A program made the translations under genes and the position numbers. This document shows, in pieces, positions 1 through 6,297 of a stretch of 10,945 bases of DNA. The notes under the pieces were generated by a model. The model saw nothing but the letters and a program-made list of their open reading frames with translations. It was not told the DNA's origin and did not search any database. The stretch is from CAZBQG01 sp964493945 (GTDB lineage Bacteria > Pseudomonadota > Alphaproteobacteria > Rhodospirillales > UBA2165). The first letter of the stretch is position 1, and every line of letters begins with the position of its first letter. The stretch covers positions 1-10,945 of the forward strand of contig CAZBQG010000149.1 in NCBI GenBank assembly GCA_964493945.1. Reading direction: 5' to 3'.

Positions 1-1778
1 AAAAAGCCGATAACCAATCCAGCCTGCCTTCCATGGAAGAAGTCATGCCCAAGATGTTCACTGAGCTGAACGTTGTGCGTGAGCGTCTGGAGAGCCATTA
101 CCGCGACATGCAGGATATGGAGTTTACCATCCAGCAGGGAAGGCTGTGGATGCTTCAGACCCGGTCCGGCAAGCGGACCACCCAGGCGGCCCTGCGAATC
201 GCTGTGGAGATGGCCGAAGCGGGCATGATTACCAAAGAAGAAGCGGTCATGAGCATCGAGCCCGCCCAATTGGATCAATTGCTCCATCCCATGCTCGATC
301 CCGATGCGGAGCGTGATATTCTGGGCAGGGGCCTGCCTGCCTCACCCGGCGCGGTATCGGGCAAGGTTGCCTTCAGTGCCGCCGACGCCGAAGAAATGAC
401 GGCTGCCGGCGAAAAAGCCATCCTTGTCCGGGTCGAAACCAGCCCGGAGGATATCGGCGGCATGCATGCGGCCCAGGGCATCCTCACGACGCGGGGCGGC
501 ATGACCAGCCACGCCGCCGTCGTGGCCCGGGGCATGGGCCGGCCTTGTGTTGCCGGTGCCGGTGATTTACGGGTCGATTACAATGCCCAGACCCTGAGTG
601 CCGGCGGGCGCGTCGTCGAAGCAGGCGGGGTGATCACCATCGACGGGTCCCGGGGTGAGGTCATGGCAGGCCAGGTGCCGACCATCGAGCCTAAGCTGAC
701 AGGCGGTTTTGCTACCCTCATGGACTGGGCCGACGGGGTGCGCAAGATGGGCGTCAGGGCCAATGCGGAAACCCCCGATGATACGCGCACAGCGATCCAG
801 TTCGGCGCCGAGGGGATCGGACTTTGCCGCACCGAACACATGTTTTTCGATCCGGAACGCATCATCAATATGCGCCAGATGATCCTGGCCGGCGATGAGG
901 CCGGGCGGCGTGCCGCCCTGAGTAAGCTGTTGCCCTATCAGCGCGACGATTTCGCCGAACTTTTCCGCATCATGGGCGACCTGCCCGTCACCGTGCGCCT
1001 TTTGGACCCACCCTTGCACGAATTCCTTCCCACCGATGAGGTGGGCACGAAAGAGGTGGCCAAGGCGGCAGGCCTTGAGCCCAAGGAAATCGCCGCCCGC
1101 GCGGCTGCGCTGCATGAAGCCAATCCCATGCTGGGTTTGCGCGGATGCCGGTTGGGCATCATGTATCCGGAAATCTATGAAATGCAGTGCCGCGCCATTT
1201 TCGAAGCGGCCCAGCTGGTGGGCAAGGAAACCGGATCGACGGTAACGCCCGAAGTGATGATCCCCCTGATCGGATCCAGGCGCGAATTCGATATCATGAA
1301 AAAAATGGTGGATGATGTCGCCGCCCAGGTGGGCCAGGAGACCGGTGGCGAGATATCCTACCTGACTGGCACCATGATCGAGCTGCCCCGGGCCGCCTTG
1401 CGGGCCGCCGAGATCGCCGAGGGGGCGGAATTTTTCAGCTTCGGTACCAATGATCTGACCCAGACCACCTATGGCTTGTCGCGCGATGATGCGGGAAGTT
1501 TTCTGGAAGCCTATCAAGACAGCGCCATTTACGAACATGATCCTTTCGTGACCATCGATCAGGACGGTGTTGGTGAACTGGTCAAGATCGCCGCCGAGCG
1601 GGGACGCAGCGTGCGTGGTGATATCAAGCTGGGCATTTGCGGCGAACATGGCGGCGATCCCGCTTCCGTCATGTTTTGCCAAAGCGTCGGGCTGGATTAC
1701 GTATCGTGCTCGCCCTACCGGGTCCCCATCGCTCGCCTGGCCGCCGCCCAGGCGGCCTTAGGCAAGGAAATGGAATAG
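1..1778 (+). CDS. ppdK: Pyruvate,phosphate dikinase, C-terminal part (5' end outside window)
   Basis: This cytosolic enzyme interconverts pyruvate + ATP + Pi with PEP + AMP + PPi through a phosphohistidine carrier. The frame (codons from position 3) is open to the left edge, so the ATG at 33 is internal. About 590 of the family's usual ~880-890 residues are present. Order: the end of the ATP-grasp domain (the RDMQDMEFTIQQG and MLQTRSGKRT region), then the swivelling phosphohistidine domain with GGMTSHAAVVARG (His codon 510-512), then the PEP/pyruvate TIM barrel. The barrel shows GLCRTEHMF, LLDPPLHEFLPT, NPMLGLRGCRLG, FFSFGTNDLTQTT and, near the C-terminus, SCSPYRVPIARLAAAQA with the catalytic acid Cys (codon 1707-1709). 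All expected active-site motifs are seen and there is no frameshift. It ends at TAG 1776-1778, inside a short hairpin. The next gene on the same strand is unrelated in function. Confidence 0.97.
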   Translation, partial: KADNQSSLPSMEEVMPKMFTELNVVRERLESHYRDMQDMEFTIQQGRLWMLQTRSGKRTTQAALRIAVEMAEAGMITKEEAVMSIEPAQLDQLLHPMLDPDAERDILGRGLPASPGAVSGKVAFSAADAEEMTAAGEKAILVRVETSPEDIGGMHAAQGILTTRGGMTSHAAVVARGMGRPCVAGAGDLRVDYNAQTLSAGGRVVEAGGVITIDGSRGEVMAGQVPTIEPKLTGGFATLMDWADGVRKMGVRANAETPDDTRTAIQFGAEGIGLCRTEHMFFDPERIINMRQMILAGDEAGRRAALSKLLPYQRDDFAELFRIMGDLPVTVRLLDPPLHEFLPTDEVGTKEVAKAAGLEPKEIAARAAALHEANPMLGLRGCRLGIMYPEIYEMQCRAIFEAAQLVGKETGSTVTPEVMIPLIGSRREFDIMKKMVDDVAAQVGQETGGEISYLTGTMIELPRAALRAAEIAEGAEFFSFGTNDLTQTTYGLSRDDAGSFLEAYQDSAIYEHDPFVTIDQDGVGELVKIAAERGRSVRGDIKLGICGEHGGDPASVMFCQSVGLDYVSCSPYRVPIARLAAAQAALGKEME

Positions 1779-1796
1779 ACGGCCTACCACCGTCTA
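1776..1796 (+). terminator. Small perfect hairpin overlapping the ppdK stop codon; possible weak terminator
   Basis: TAGACGG (1776-1782) pairs perfectly with CCGTCTA (1790-1796) around a 7-nt loop. The ppdK stop codon forms the first three bases of the stem. Only a short CCTTT follows, so this would be a poor intrinsic terminator. It ends 10 nt before the ATG of the next gene, in a spot that lacks any Shine-Dalgarno sequence, so it may instead affect translation of that gene or protect the mRNA 3' end. Confidence 0.4.
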
Positions 1797-1806
1797 CCTT
1801 TGGGTC

Positions 1807-2550
1807 ATGGCCGAAACCCTCACCGCCCTGCTCACCGCTGAACTCGCTTTCGGCGCCTTGTTCTCCCTGCTGGGCGGTATCGTGCATGGCTTTACCGGTT
1901 TCGGTGGCGGATTGCTTTTGGTTCCCTCCCTGGCCTTTTTCTTCGGCCCCGTCGAAGGGCTGGCGGTGGCCGTGATCGCCGGGATTGTCGGATCTTTGCA
2001 GCTTTTCCCGGGTGCTGTACGCCACGCGGATTGGTCCGAAGTCGTGCCGGTCGGTTTGTTCATTTTCCTGGGCACGCCGGCGGGCGTCTTTTTTCTGTTC
2101 ACCCTGGATCCCGATTTGGTGCGCCGCGCCATGGGTGGCTTCGTTATCGTGGCGGCATTGCTCATGGTCAGCGGCTGGACATATACCGGGCCGCGGGGCG
2201 CGCTGGCCGGGGCCGGTGTGGGCGGACTTTGCGGTCTGGTCACCGGGGCGACGGGGGCAGGGGCATCATTGATCGGGCTTTATTTTCTGTCTTCGCCCCA
2301 GCCGGCGGAAATCCAGCGGGCCAATCTGATCTTCAGCGCGGCCATTCTGGTCGCCGCCGTTCTTGTTTTTATCGGATTGGGCGGTGGGTTAGGCTGGGAG
2401 ACGCTGGCCAGAGGCATAGCCATCACGCCTTTTTATATTGTGGGCACGGTTGGGGGCGGTCGCTTGTTCAGACGGGCACCCAGCGTCTATTTCCGGCGGG
2501 GAGCCTTGGCATTGCTGATAATCACCGGATTGAGCGCCCTTATCGCCTGA
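1807..2550 (+). CDS. TauE/SafE-family (DUF81) inner-membrane permease
   Basis: A 247-residue, very hydrophobic protein with about eight membrane segments (roughly residues 8-28, 33-68 in two parts, 78-100, 106-124, 130-161, 172-194, 201-217, 230-247). It has the two glycine-rich family signatures: GFTGFGGG (28-35) followed by LLLVP, and GATGAGAS (147-154) at the start of the second repeat half. TauE/SafE proteins are proposed to export sulfite, sulfoacetate or other organosulfur anions, but the substrate here cannot be told from sequence. Length matches the family (about 240-260). The ATG at 1807 is the first in the frame after ppdK. No Shine-Dalgarno precedes it, and the 28-nt gap holds a hairpin, so translation may depend on ppdK. 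No sulfur-metabolism gene is nearby to support a specific substrate. Confidence 0.88.
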   Translation: MAETLTALLTAELAFGALFSLLGGIVHGFTGFGGGLLLVPSLAFFFGPVEGLAVAVIAGIVGSLQLFPGAVRHADWSEVVPVGLFIFLGTPAGVFFLFTLDPDLVRRAMGGFVIVAALLMVSGWTYTGPRGALAGAGVGGLCGLVTGATGAGASLIGLYFLSSPQPAEIQRANLIFSAAILVAAVLVFIGLGGGLGWETLARGIAITPFYIVGTVGGGRLFRRAPSVYFRRGALALLIITGLSALIA

Positions 2551-2559
2551 TTTAAAATT

Positions 2560-3219
2560 TTACCGGGTCACCAGGATGGTCCATTCGGGCATATGGTAAT
2601 CGTGGCGCAGGCAGACATTGTGGGACAGGGTCTGCTGGCAGAATTCAACGAAATAGACCGGGTCCGCGTAATAGAGATTCTTTTCTTTTTTTTCGCCCAG
2701 CCGGCTCATCATGTTGAAGGCCAGCCCCAGGCGGCTGTTTTTCCATAACATGGTCAGGCTTTGTTCGATAAAGGTGAGCCAGGTGGCGTCATCAGCTTCC
2801 ATCTTGATGTTGTAGGTGCCCGATACCAATGAGTAATCGGCCATGCGGGTGACTTCGTGGCCGTGGATGAAGCGGGCCCGGGGATCGCTGATGCGTGCCT
2901 CCGCCTGGGCCAACATGCGCTGATTGATGTCATATCCCCAATAAGACCCGTCCTGCATGAAGGGTTCGGTCCGGAAGGCATCGAACATGGCGCCGTAGCC
3001 GCAGCCCAGCTCGTTGATGCTGACCCCGCCCCGGTGGCGCCGCCCGGCCATTACCTGGGCTAGAATGTGAAAACGCATGACCTGTTCTTCCGGCTTGCGC
3101 CAGCCGACGCCCCTGGAGATGGGTCCGAACAGATTGAGCGCCGCACCGTAGGATTTGGATACGGAACGCAGCAGGGGCGGCAGGGGAAGGGCCTTGGAGC
3201 CCGGTCTTTCTTCGTACAT
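2560..3219 (-). CDS. Class I SAM-dependent methyltransferase, target unknown
   Basis: A 219-residue soluble protein with a Rossmann methyltransferase core. Motif I is ELGCGYG (70-76), which binds SAM. Motif II is the acidic-ended strand GYDIN (95-99). LVSGTYNIK (131-139) sits where the motif IV strand is expected, and LGLAFN (164-169) is the following strand. The C-terminal part ends in EWTILVTR, a typical last beta strand. I chose ATG 3219. An in-frame TTG at 3255 would add 12 residues. Neither has a clear Shine-Dalgarno, so the start is uncertain. The gene lies 44 bp downstream of ygfZ (9 bp if TTG is used) on the same strand and is probably co-transcribed with it. A run of eight A residues interrupts the coding strand at 2693-2686 (residues 176-178, EKK). 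The substrate cannot be inferred; the nearby glycan operon makes a sugar target possible but unproven. Confidence 0.85.
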   Translation of the reverse strand: MYEERPGSKALPLPPLLRSVSKSYGAALNLFGPISRGVGWRKPEEQVMRFHILAQVMAGRRHRGGVSINELGCGYGAMFDAFRTEPFMQDGSYWGYDINQRMLAQAEARISDPRARFIHGHEVTRMADYSLVSGTYNIKMEADDATWLTFIEQSLTMLWKNSRLGLAFNMMSRLGEKKEKNLYYADPVYFVEFCQQTLSHNVCLRHDYHMPEWTILVTR

Positions 3220-3263
3220 GGGTTGAATGCTAGCCCGCGCCGGGGCCGGCTGCAACTCGAGCG

Positions 3264-4157
3264 CTAAAAGGATGCCCAGGCGGGTTTTCTTGGCGTCAGT
3301 TTGGTCTTGCCGGCGGATAGGGAGCTATCCGCGCCGTTGAGTTTTTCAATGGCGTCGAGGCGCAAAAGGGCCAGCCCCGCGCCTTCCGAGCCCGATCGCA
3401 TTTCACCCGCATTTTTGCCGTCCTGCATGATGGGCGTGCCCGGCGCCGGGGCCGGGCCATCATAGGTGACCGGCAGGATGCGCCGCTTGAGCAGTCCGCG
3501 GTGCTTAGTCCTGGCGGTCAGTTCCTGTCCGATATAGCACCCCTTTTCCCAATCGATGCCGTTCAGTTCATGGAAACCGCCCTCCAGGAGAACGGCTTTT
3601 TCCACCTCCAGGTCGCGGCTGCCGTCGGCCAGACCCAGACCCAGGCGGCGCGCCTCATAATTTTCCCTCTCCGCCTTGCCGAAGCCCGCCTTCAGTAATT
3701 CATCCTCCGCCGTAGCGGCGGGAAGTATGGCCCGCCCACCCATGGCCGCCAGACGGGGATCGGTGAAAGTGATGCCACCGGCAAATTCCCAGGCCTGGCC
3801 GGCCTCCCCATCCGGCTCTTCACCCAGGAGAGCGAAAACCTTCAGATCCGCCGCGTGGCCGATTTCCAGATCGGCGTTCAAGCGATAGCGCAAAAGGCGT
3901 TCCCTCAGATCATCCAGTCTGGCCCCGCCTTCGCAATCCAGGATCAGTGCTCCATTTATTTCGGCGACAAAGAAATCATGCAGGAATTTGCCCTGGGGAG
4001 TGAGCAGGGCAGCGTGAAGGGCGCGGGTGGGGCTTACTTTATCCATGTCATTGGTGATCAATCCCTGGAGCAGGGCGCGCCCGTCGGGGCCACTGACGCG
4101 GAGCAGTCCCCGTTCATCCAGTTCGACATATTCGGCTTGGCTCATGTTGGATGCCAT
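3264..4157 (-). CDS. ygfZ: YgfZ/GcvT-family folate-binding protein (Fe-S cluster repair / tRNA modification factor)
   Basis: A 297-residue cytosolic protein of the COG0354 family, related to the glycine-cleavage T-protein. In E. coli, YgfZ uses tetrahydrofolate and supports Fe-S enzymes such as MiaB. The N-terminal folate-binding fold shows GRALLQGLITNDM. The family signature KGCYIGQE is present with its invariant cysteine at residue 207 (codon 3539-3537), followed by LTARTKHRG. The frame stays open upstream to 4583, but that extension runs antisense through the divergent gene. The true start is ATG 4157, preceded by GGAG eight bases upstream; a second ATG (4145) is less favoured. Length fits the family. 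It is first in a leftward unit with the methyltransferase. Confidence 0.93.
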   Translation of the reverse strand: MASNMSQAEYVELDERGLLRVSGPDGRALLQGLITNDMDKVSPTRALHAALLTPQGKFLHDFFVAEINGALILDCEGGARLDDLRERLLRYRLNADLEIGHAADLKVFALLGEEPDGEAGQAWEFAGGITFTDPRLAAMGGRAILPAATAEDELLKAGFGKAERENYEARRLGLGLADGSRDLEVEKAVLLEGGFHELNGIDWEKGCYIGQELTARTKHRGLLKRRILPVTYDGPAPAPGTPIMQDGKNAGEMRSGSEGAGLALLRLDAIEKLNGADSSLSAGKTKLTPRKPAWASF

Positions 4158-4165
4158 TTTTGGTG

Positions 4166-4169
4166 CTCC
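4166..4169 (-). promoter_or_regulatory. Shine-Dalgarno GGAG that fixes the ygfZ start
   Basis: On the minus strand GGAG lies eight bases before ATG 4157. This rejects the long upstream extension of the same frame and favours 4157 over the internal ATG at 4145. Confidence 0.7.
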
Positions 4170-4172
4170 AGA

Positions 4173-4184
4173 CCCATATATGGG
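4173..4184. promoter_or_regulatory. 12-bp perfect palindrome CCCATATATGGG, possible operator for ygfZ
   Basis: CCCATATATGGG reads identically on both strands and lies 15 bp upstream of the ygfZ ATG, next to its ribosome binding site. A weak leftward promoter could use TTGTAA (4204-4199) and TATATG (4180-4175) with an 18-bp spacer, which would place the -10 inside the palindrome. A dimeric regulator site is a reasonable guess. I recognise no named regulator. Confidence 0.4.
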
Positions 4185-4206
4185 GCCGCGATATAGGCTT
4201 ACAAGC

Positions 4207-4249
4207 CAAGCTTCCCTTTGCAAGCCCCCGCAAGCTTCCCTTTGCAAGC
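4207..4249. repeat. Two exact 19-bp direct repeats (24-bp period) in the divergent control region
   Basis: CAAGCTTCCCTTTGCAAGC occurs at 4207-4225 and again without mismatch at 4231-4249, separated by CCCCCG. Each copy carries short inverted arms, GCTT and AAGC, around CCCTTTGC. A further CAAGC stands just upstream at 4202-4206. The second copy contains the -35 hexamer of the rightward promoter, so the pair could be operator or activator sites. A chance tandem duplication is the alternative. Confidence 0.75.
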
Positions 4250-4270
4250 ATAGCCTGTCCGCCCTATAAA
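4242..4270 (+). promoter_or_regulatory. Sigma70-like promoter of the glycosyltransferase operon, probably giving a leaderless mRNA
   Basis: TTGCAA (4242-4247) and TATAAA (4265-4270) are separated by exactly 17 bp and match the housekeeping consensus at 4 of 6 and 5 of 6 bases. The expected start of transcription, about seven bases after the -10, is 4277-4278, which is the A of the ATG or the base before it. No Shine-Dalgarno lies between the -10 and the ATG, which agrees with leaderless translation. The -35 overlaps the second 19-bp repeat. Confidence 0.6.
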
Positions 4271-4277
4271 TTCGCCC

Positions 4278-5324
4278 ATGCAGGTGACGCTGATCGACAG
4301 CTCCCATCCCTTTGACGGCGAGACTTCCCAGGCCAGGCCCCTGGGCGGGGCGGAAAAGGCCTTCGCCGGCCTCGCCACGGCCTTGGCCGCTCGCGGCCAT
4401 GAGGTCGTGGCGATCAATCAGTGCGACTATCAGCGCTCCGTCGCGGGCGTCGATTGGTTGCCCTGGAATACGCCCAGGCCACCCGAGGTGGATGTGCTCA
4501 TCGCTTTCAGAAAGCCGGAGCTTTTGGACGAAGTGCCCCATGCCGGGCGTCATGTCATGTGGGTTTGGGGCTCGCCGCGCCATCTAAACCGGCCGGCCAA
4601 TCAGACCATTCTGGATCGCCGCCGCCCCACCCTGGCCTTCGTGTCCGATCATCAGAAGCGAAGCTGGAAACCTTGGCGGGATTTTTCTCAAAAGGTCATC
4701 CGTCCGGGGCTGGTGCAGGCCTATCTGGAAAATCCTGACGATAAGCAGCTGGACCAGCCACCCATCGCCGTGATGACCACCCATCCCAAGCATGGCATGG
4801 AGGAAATCATCCGCCTCTGGCGCGAAGGCATCCACCCCGATCAGCCTGAAGCTGAACTCCATATCTATTCGGCCAGCCTGCACCGGGCCATGATCGGCGA
4901 CGTGCCGGGCGAGTTGGGCGATCCGGTTTTCCAGGCGGCCCGCGATGCCCCCGGCGTGGTCATCAAGGCGCCCCTGGGTGATGGGCAGATGGCCCGGGTC
5001 TATGAGGGCGCGCGGCTGCATATCTATCCGCCTATCGGTTTTGAAATATATTGTTCGACCTTGGCCGAATCCCAGGCTTGTGGCTTGCCTGCCCTGGTTG
5101 GGCCCATGGATGGCAATCAGGCCCCGGCGGTGGGTGAACGGATGCATGATGGGCGGACCGGCTATCTGGCCCCCGATGGTGCCGCCCTGATCAATCTGGC
5201 CCGGCAATTATTGGCTGATGACCAGATATACGGGTCCCTCAGCCGGGATGCCAAAACCTTGCAGGGCCAGCGCGGCTGGGACGTGGCGGCCATCGAATTC
5301 GAAAACCTGTGGGATCGGGGATAA
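4278..5324 (+). CDS. GT-B (GT4-like) glycosyltransferase, first gene of the glycan operon
   Basis: A 348-residue predicted cytosolic or membrane-associated glycosyltransferase. The N-terminal acceptor domain carries FDGE (12-15) and PLGGAE (21-26), the glycine-rich loop of GT4-type enzymes, then GHEVVAI. The C-terminal donor domain carries PEAELHIYSA and the EX7E pair E256/E264 in GFEIYCSTLAESQACGLPALV, which in GT4 enzymes contacts the nucleotide sugar. The overall sequence is diverged from textbook GT4 proteins, and sugar and linkage cannot be assigned. ATG 4278 is supported by alignment with the paralogue at 7047, which begins at the same point relative to FDGE. No Shine-Dalgarno is present; the mRNA is probably leaderless. 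The TAA stop overlaps the next ATG (TAATG), indicating translational coupling. Confidence 0.88.
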   Translation: MQVTLIDSSHPFDGETSQARPLGGAEKAFAGLATALAARGHEVVAINQCDYQRSVAGVDWLPWNTPRPPEVDVLIAFRKPELLDEVPHAGRHVMWVWGSPRHLNRPANQTILDRRRPTLAFVSDHQKRSWKPWRDFSQKVIRPGLVQAYLENPDDKQLDQPPIAVMTTHPKHGMEEIIRLWREGIHPDQPEAELHIYSASLHRAMIGDVPGELGDPVFQAARDAPGVVIKAPLGDGQMARVYEGARLHIYPPIGFEIYCSTLAESQACGLPALVGPMDGNQAPAVGERMHDGRTGYLAPDGAALINLARQLLADDQIYGSLSRDAKTLQGQRGWDVAAIEFENLWDRG

Positions 5325-6295
5325 TGACTGTCTCACCTGAAAATATTCTGTTCGTCACCTCCACCCGGGTGGGTGATGCCATTTTGTCCACCGGGCTTCT
5401 CGCCCACCTGATGGAAACCCGGCCGGGCGCGCGCTTTACCATCGCCTGCGGCCCTGCGGCTGCCCCCTTGTTTGATGCCGTTCCCAATCTGGCCCGCATT
5501 GTCGTGTTGGATAAGATGCTCTTTTCCCTGCATTGGCTCAGGCTTTGGGCATTATGTGCCTTCCGGCTGTGGGATCTGGTTGTGGATTTGCGTAATGCGC
5601 CGGTCACCTATCTGATCCCCACCAGGCGCCGGCGCGGCATGAGCCGTGAAGGCGGCGATGCCAGGCGGGTCGAACGTCTGGCCCGGGTTCTGAATCTTGA
5701 GAACATTCCGGCGCCCTGCCTTTGGACCACGGATGAAGATGAGCGCCTGGCCACCCAATTCATCAGCGATGGTCCGCCCGTGCTGGCCGTCGGGCCGACC
5801 GCTAATTGGCGGGCCAAGACCTGGCGGGCCGAAAATTTTTCACAACTCATCGAAAGGCTGACCGGTCCGGATGGCATTTTGCCGGGTGCGCGGGTAGCGC
5901 TGTTCGGGCGCGATGATGAACGGCCCATGGCGCTTGGCCTGATCCAGGCCCTGCCGCCCGAACGCTGCATCGATCTGGTGGGCAAGTTGGATTTGCTTAC
6001 GGTGCACGCTTGTCTGGGGCGCTGCGCCTTTTATGTGGGCAATGATTCAGGCCTCATGCATCTGGCCGCGGCTTCGGGCATTCCGACCTTGGGGCTGTTC
6101 GGCCCGACCCAGGAATCTCTCTATGCGCCCTGGGGTGAACATACGGGCATCGTGCGTACCCGCATCCCCTTTGGCGAAATTTTCCCGGAGGATTTCGATC
6201 ACCGCACCTCGGATAGCCTGATGGGCAGCCTGAGTGTGGAAATGGCCGAACAAGGTGCCCGTGATCTTTGGCGGAGATGTCAGGTGGAGGGCTAA
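5324..6295 (+). CDS. GT9-family glycosyltransferase (ADP-heptose:LPS heptosyltransferase-like)
   Basis: A 323-residue GT-B protein of the WaaC/WaaF/WaaQ type, which transfers heptose from an ADP-activated donor to LPS core at the cytosolic face of the inner membrane. Visible marks are RVGDAILSTGLL with Asp18, PTANWRAKTW (158-167), which matches the family P-x-A-x-W-x-x-K-x-W donor-site motif, and GNDSGLMHLAAASGIPTLGLFGP from residue 239. The length is a little short but within range (about 320-350). ATG 5324 was chosen because it overlaps the previous stop as TAATG and has G-rich sequence just upstream. A GTG at 5309 would add five residues inside the preceding gene. The exact acceptor, and whether the donor is heptose at all, remain open, because GT9 also includes other sugar transferases. 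Confidence 0.9.
   Translation: MTVSPENILFVTSTRVGDAILSTGLLAHLMETRPGARFTIACGPAAAPLFDAVPNLARIVVLDKMLFSLHWLRLWALCAFRLWDLVVDLRNAPVTYLIPTRRRRGMSREGGDARRVERLARVLNLENIPAPCLWTTDEDERLATQFISDGPPVLAVGPTANWRAKTWRAENFSQLIERLTGPDGILPGARVALFGRDDERPMALGLIQALPPERCIDLVGKLDLLTVHACLGRCAFYVGNDSGLMHLAAASGIPTLGLFGPTQESLYAPWGEHTGIVRTRIPFGEIFPEDFDHRTSDSLMGSLSVEMAEQGARDLWRRCQVEG
6286..6290 (+). promoter_or_regulatory. Strong Shine-Dalgarno GGAGG for the GT2 gene
   Basis: GGAGG is followed by seven bases and then ATG 6298. It decides for that start over an in-frame upstream ATG at 6268 that would overlap the previous gene by 28 nt. It is the clearest ribosome binding site in the operon. Confidence 0.75.
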
Positions 6296-6297
6296 CC

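Noticed and set aside
567..1682. Long open frame (371 codons) on the minus strand across ppdK
   Set aside because: It is antisense to a strongly conserved dikinase domain, its translation looks like no known protein, and long shadow frames are expected in GC-rich genes.
2553..2562. TAAAATTTTA palindrome between the convergent genes as a bidirectional terminator
   Set aside because: The stem is only A-T pairs with no loop or GC core; it is too weak to call.
3220..3255. TTG 3255 as the start of the methyltransferase
   Set aside because: It is possible, but it has no Shine-Dalgarno, and the extra 12 residues are low-complexity (Pro/Ala-rich); ATG 3219 preferred, with low certainty.
4207..4249. 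CRISPR array
   Set aside because: Only two repeats of 19 bp with a 6-bp spacer; no further units and no cas genes.
4158..4583. Upstream extension of the ygfZ frame (142 extra codons)
   Set aside because: It runs through the divergent control region and antisense to the first glycosyltransferase; GGAG before ATG 4157 and normal YgfZ length fix the start.
4584..5207. 207-codon minus-strand frame in the first glycosyltransferase gene
   Set aside because: Antisense shadow of a gene with recognisable GT4 motifs; no family features of its own.
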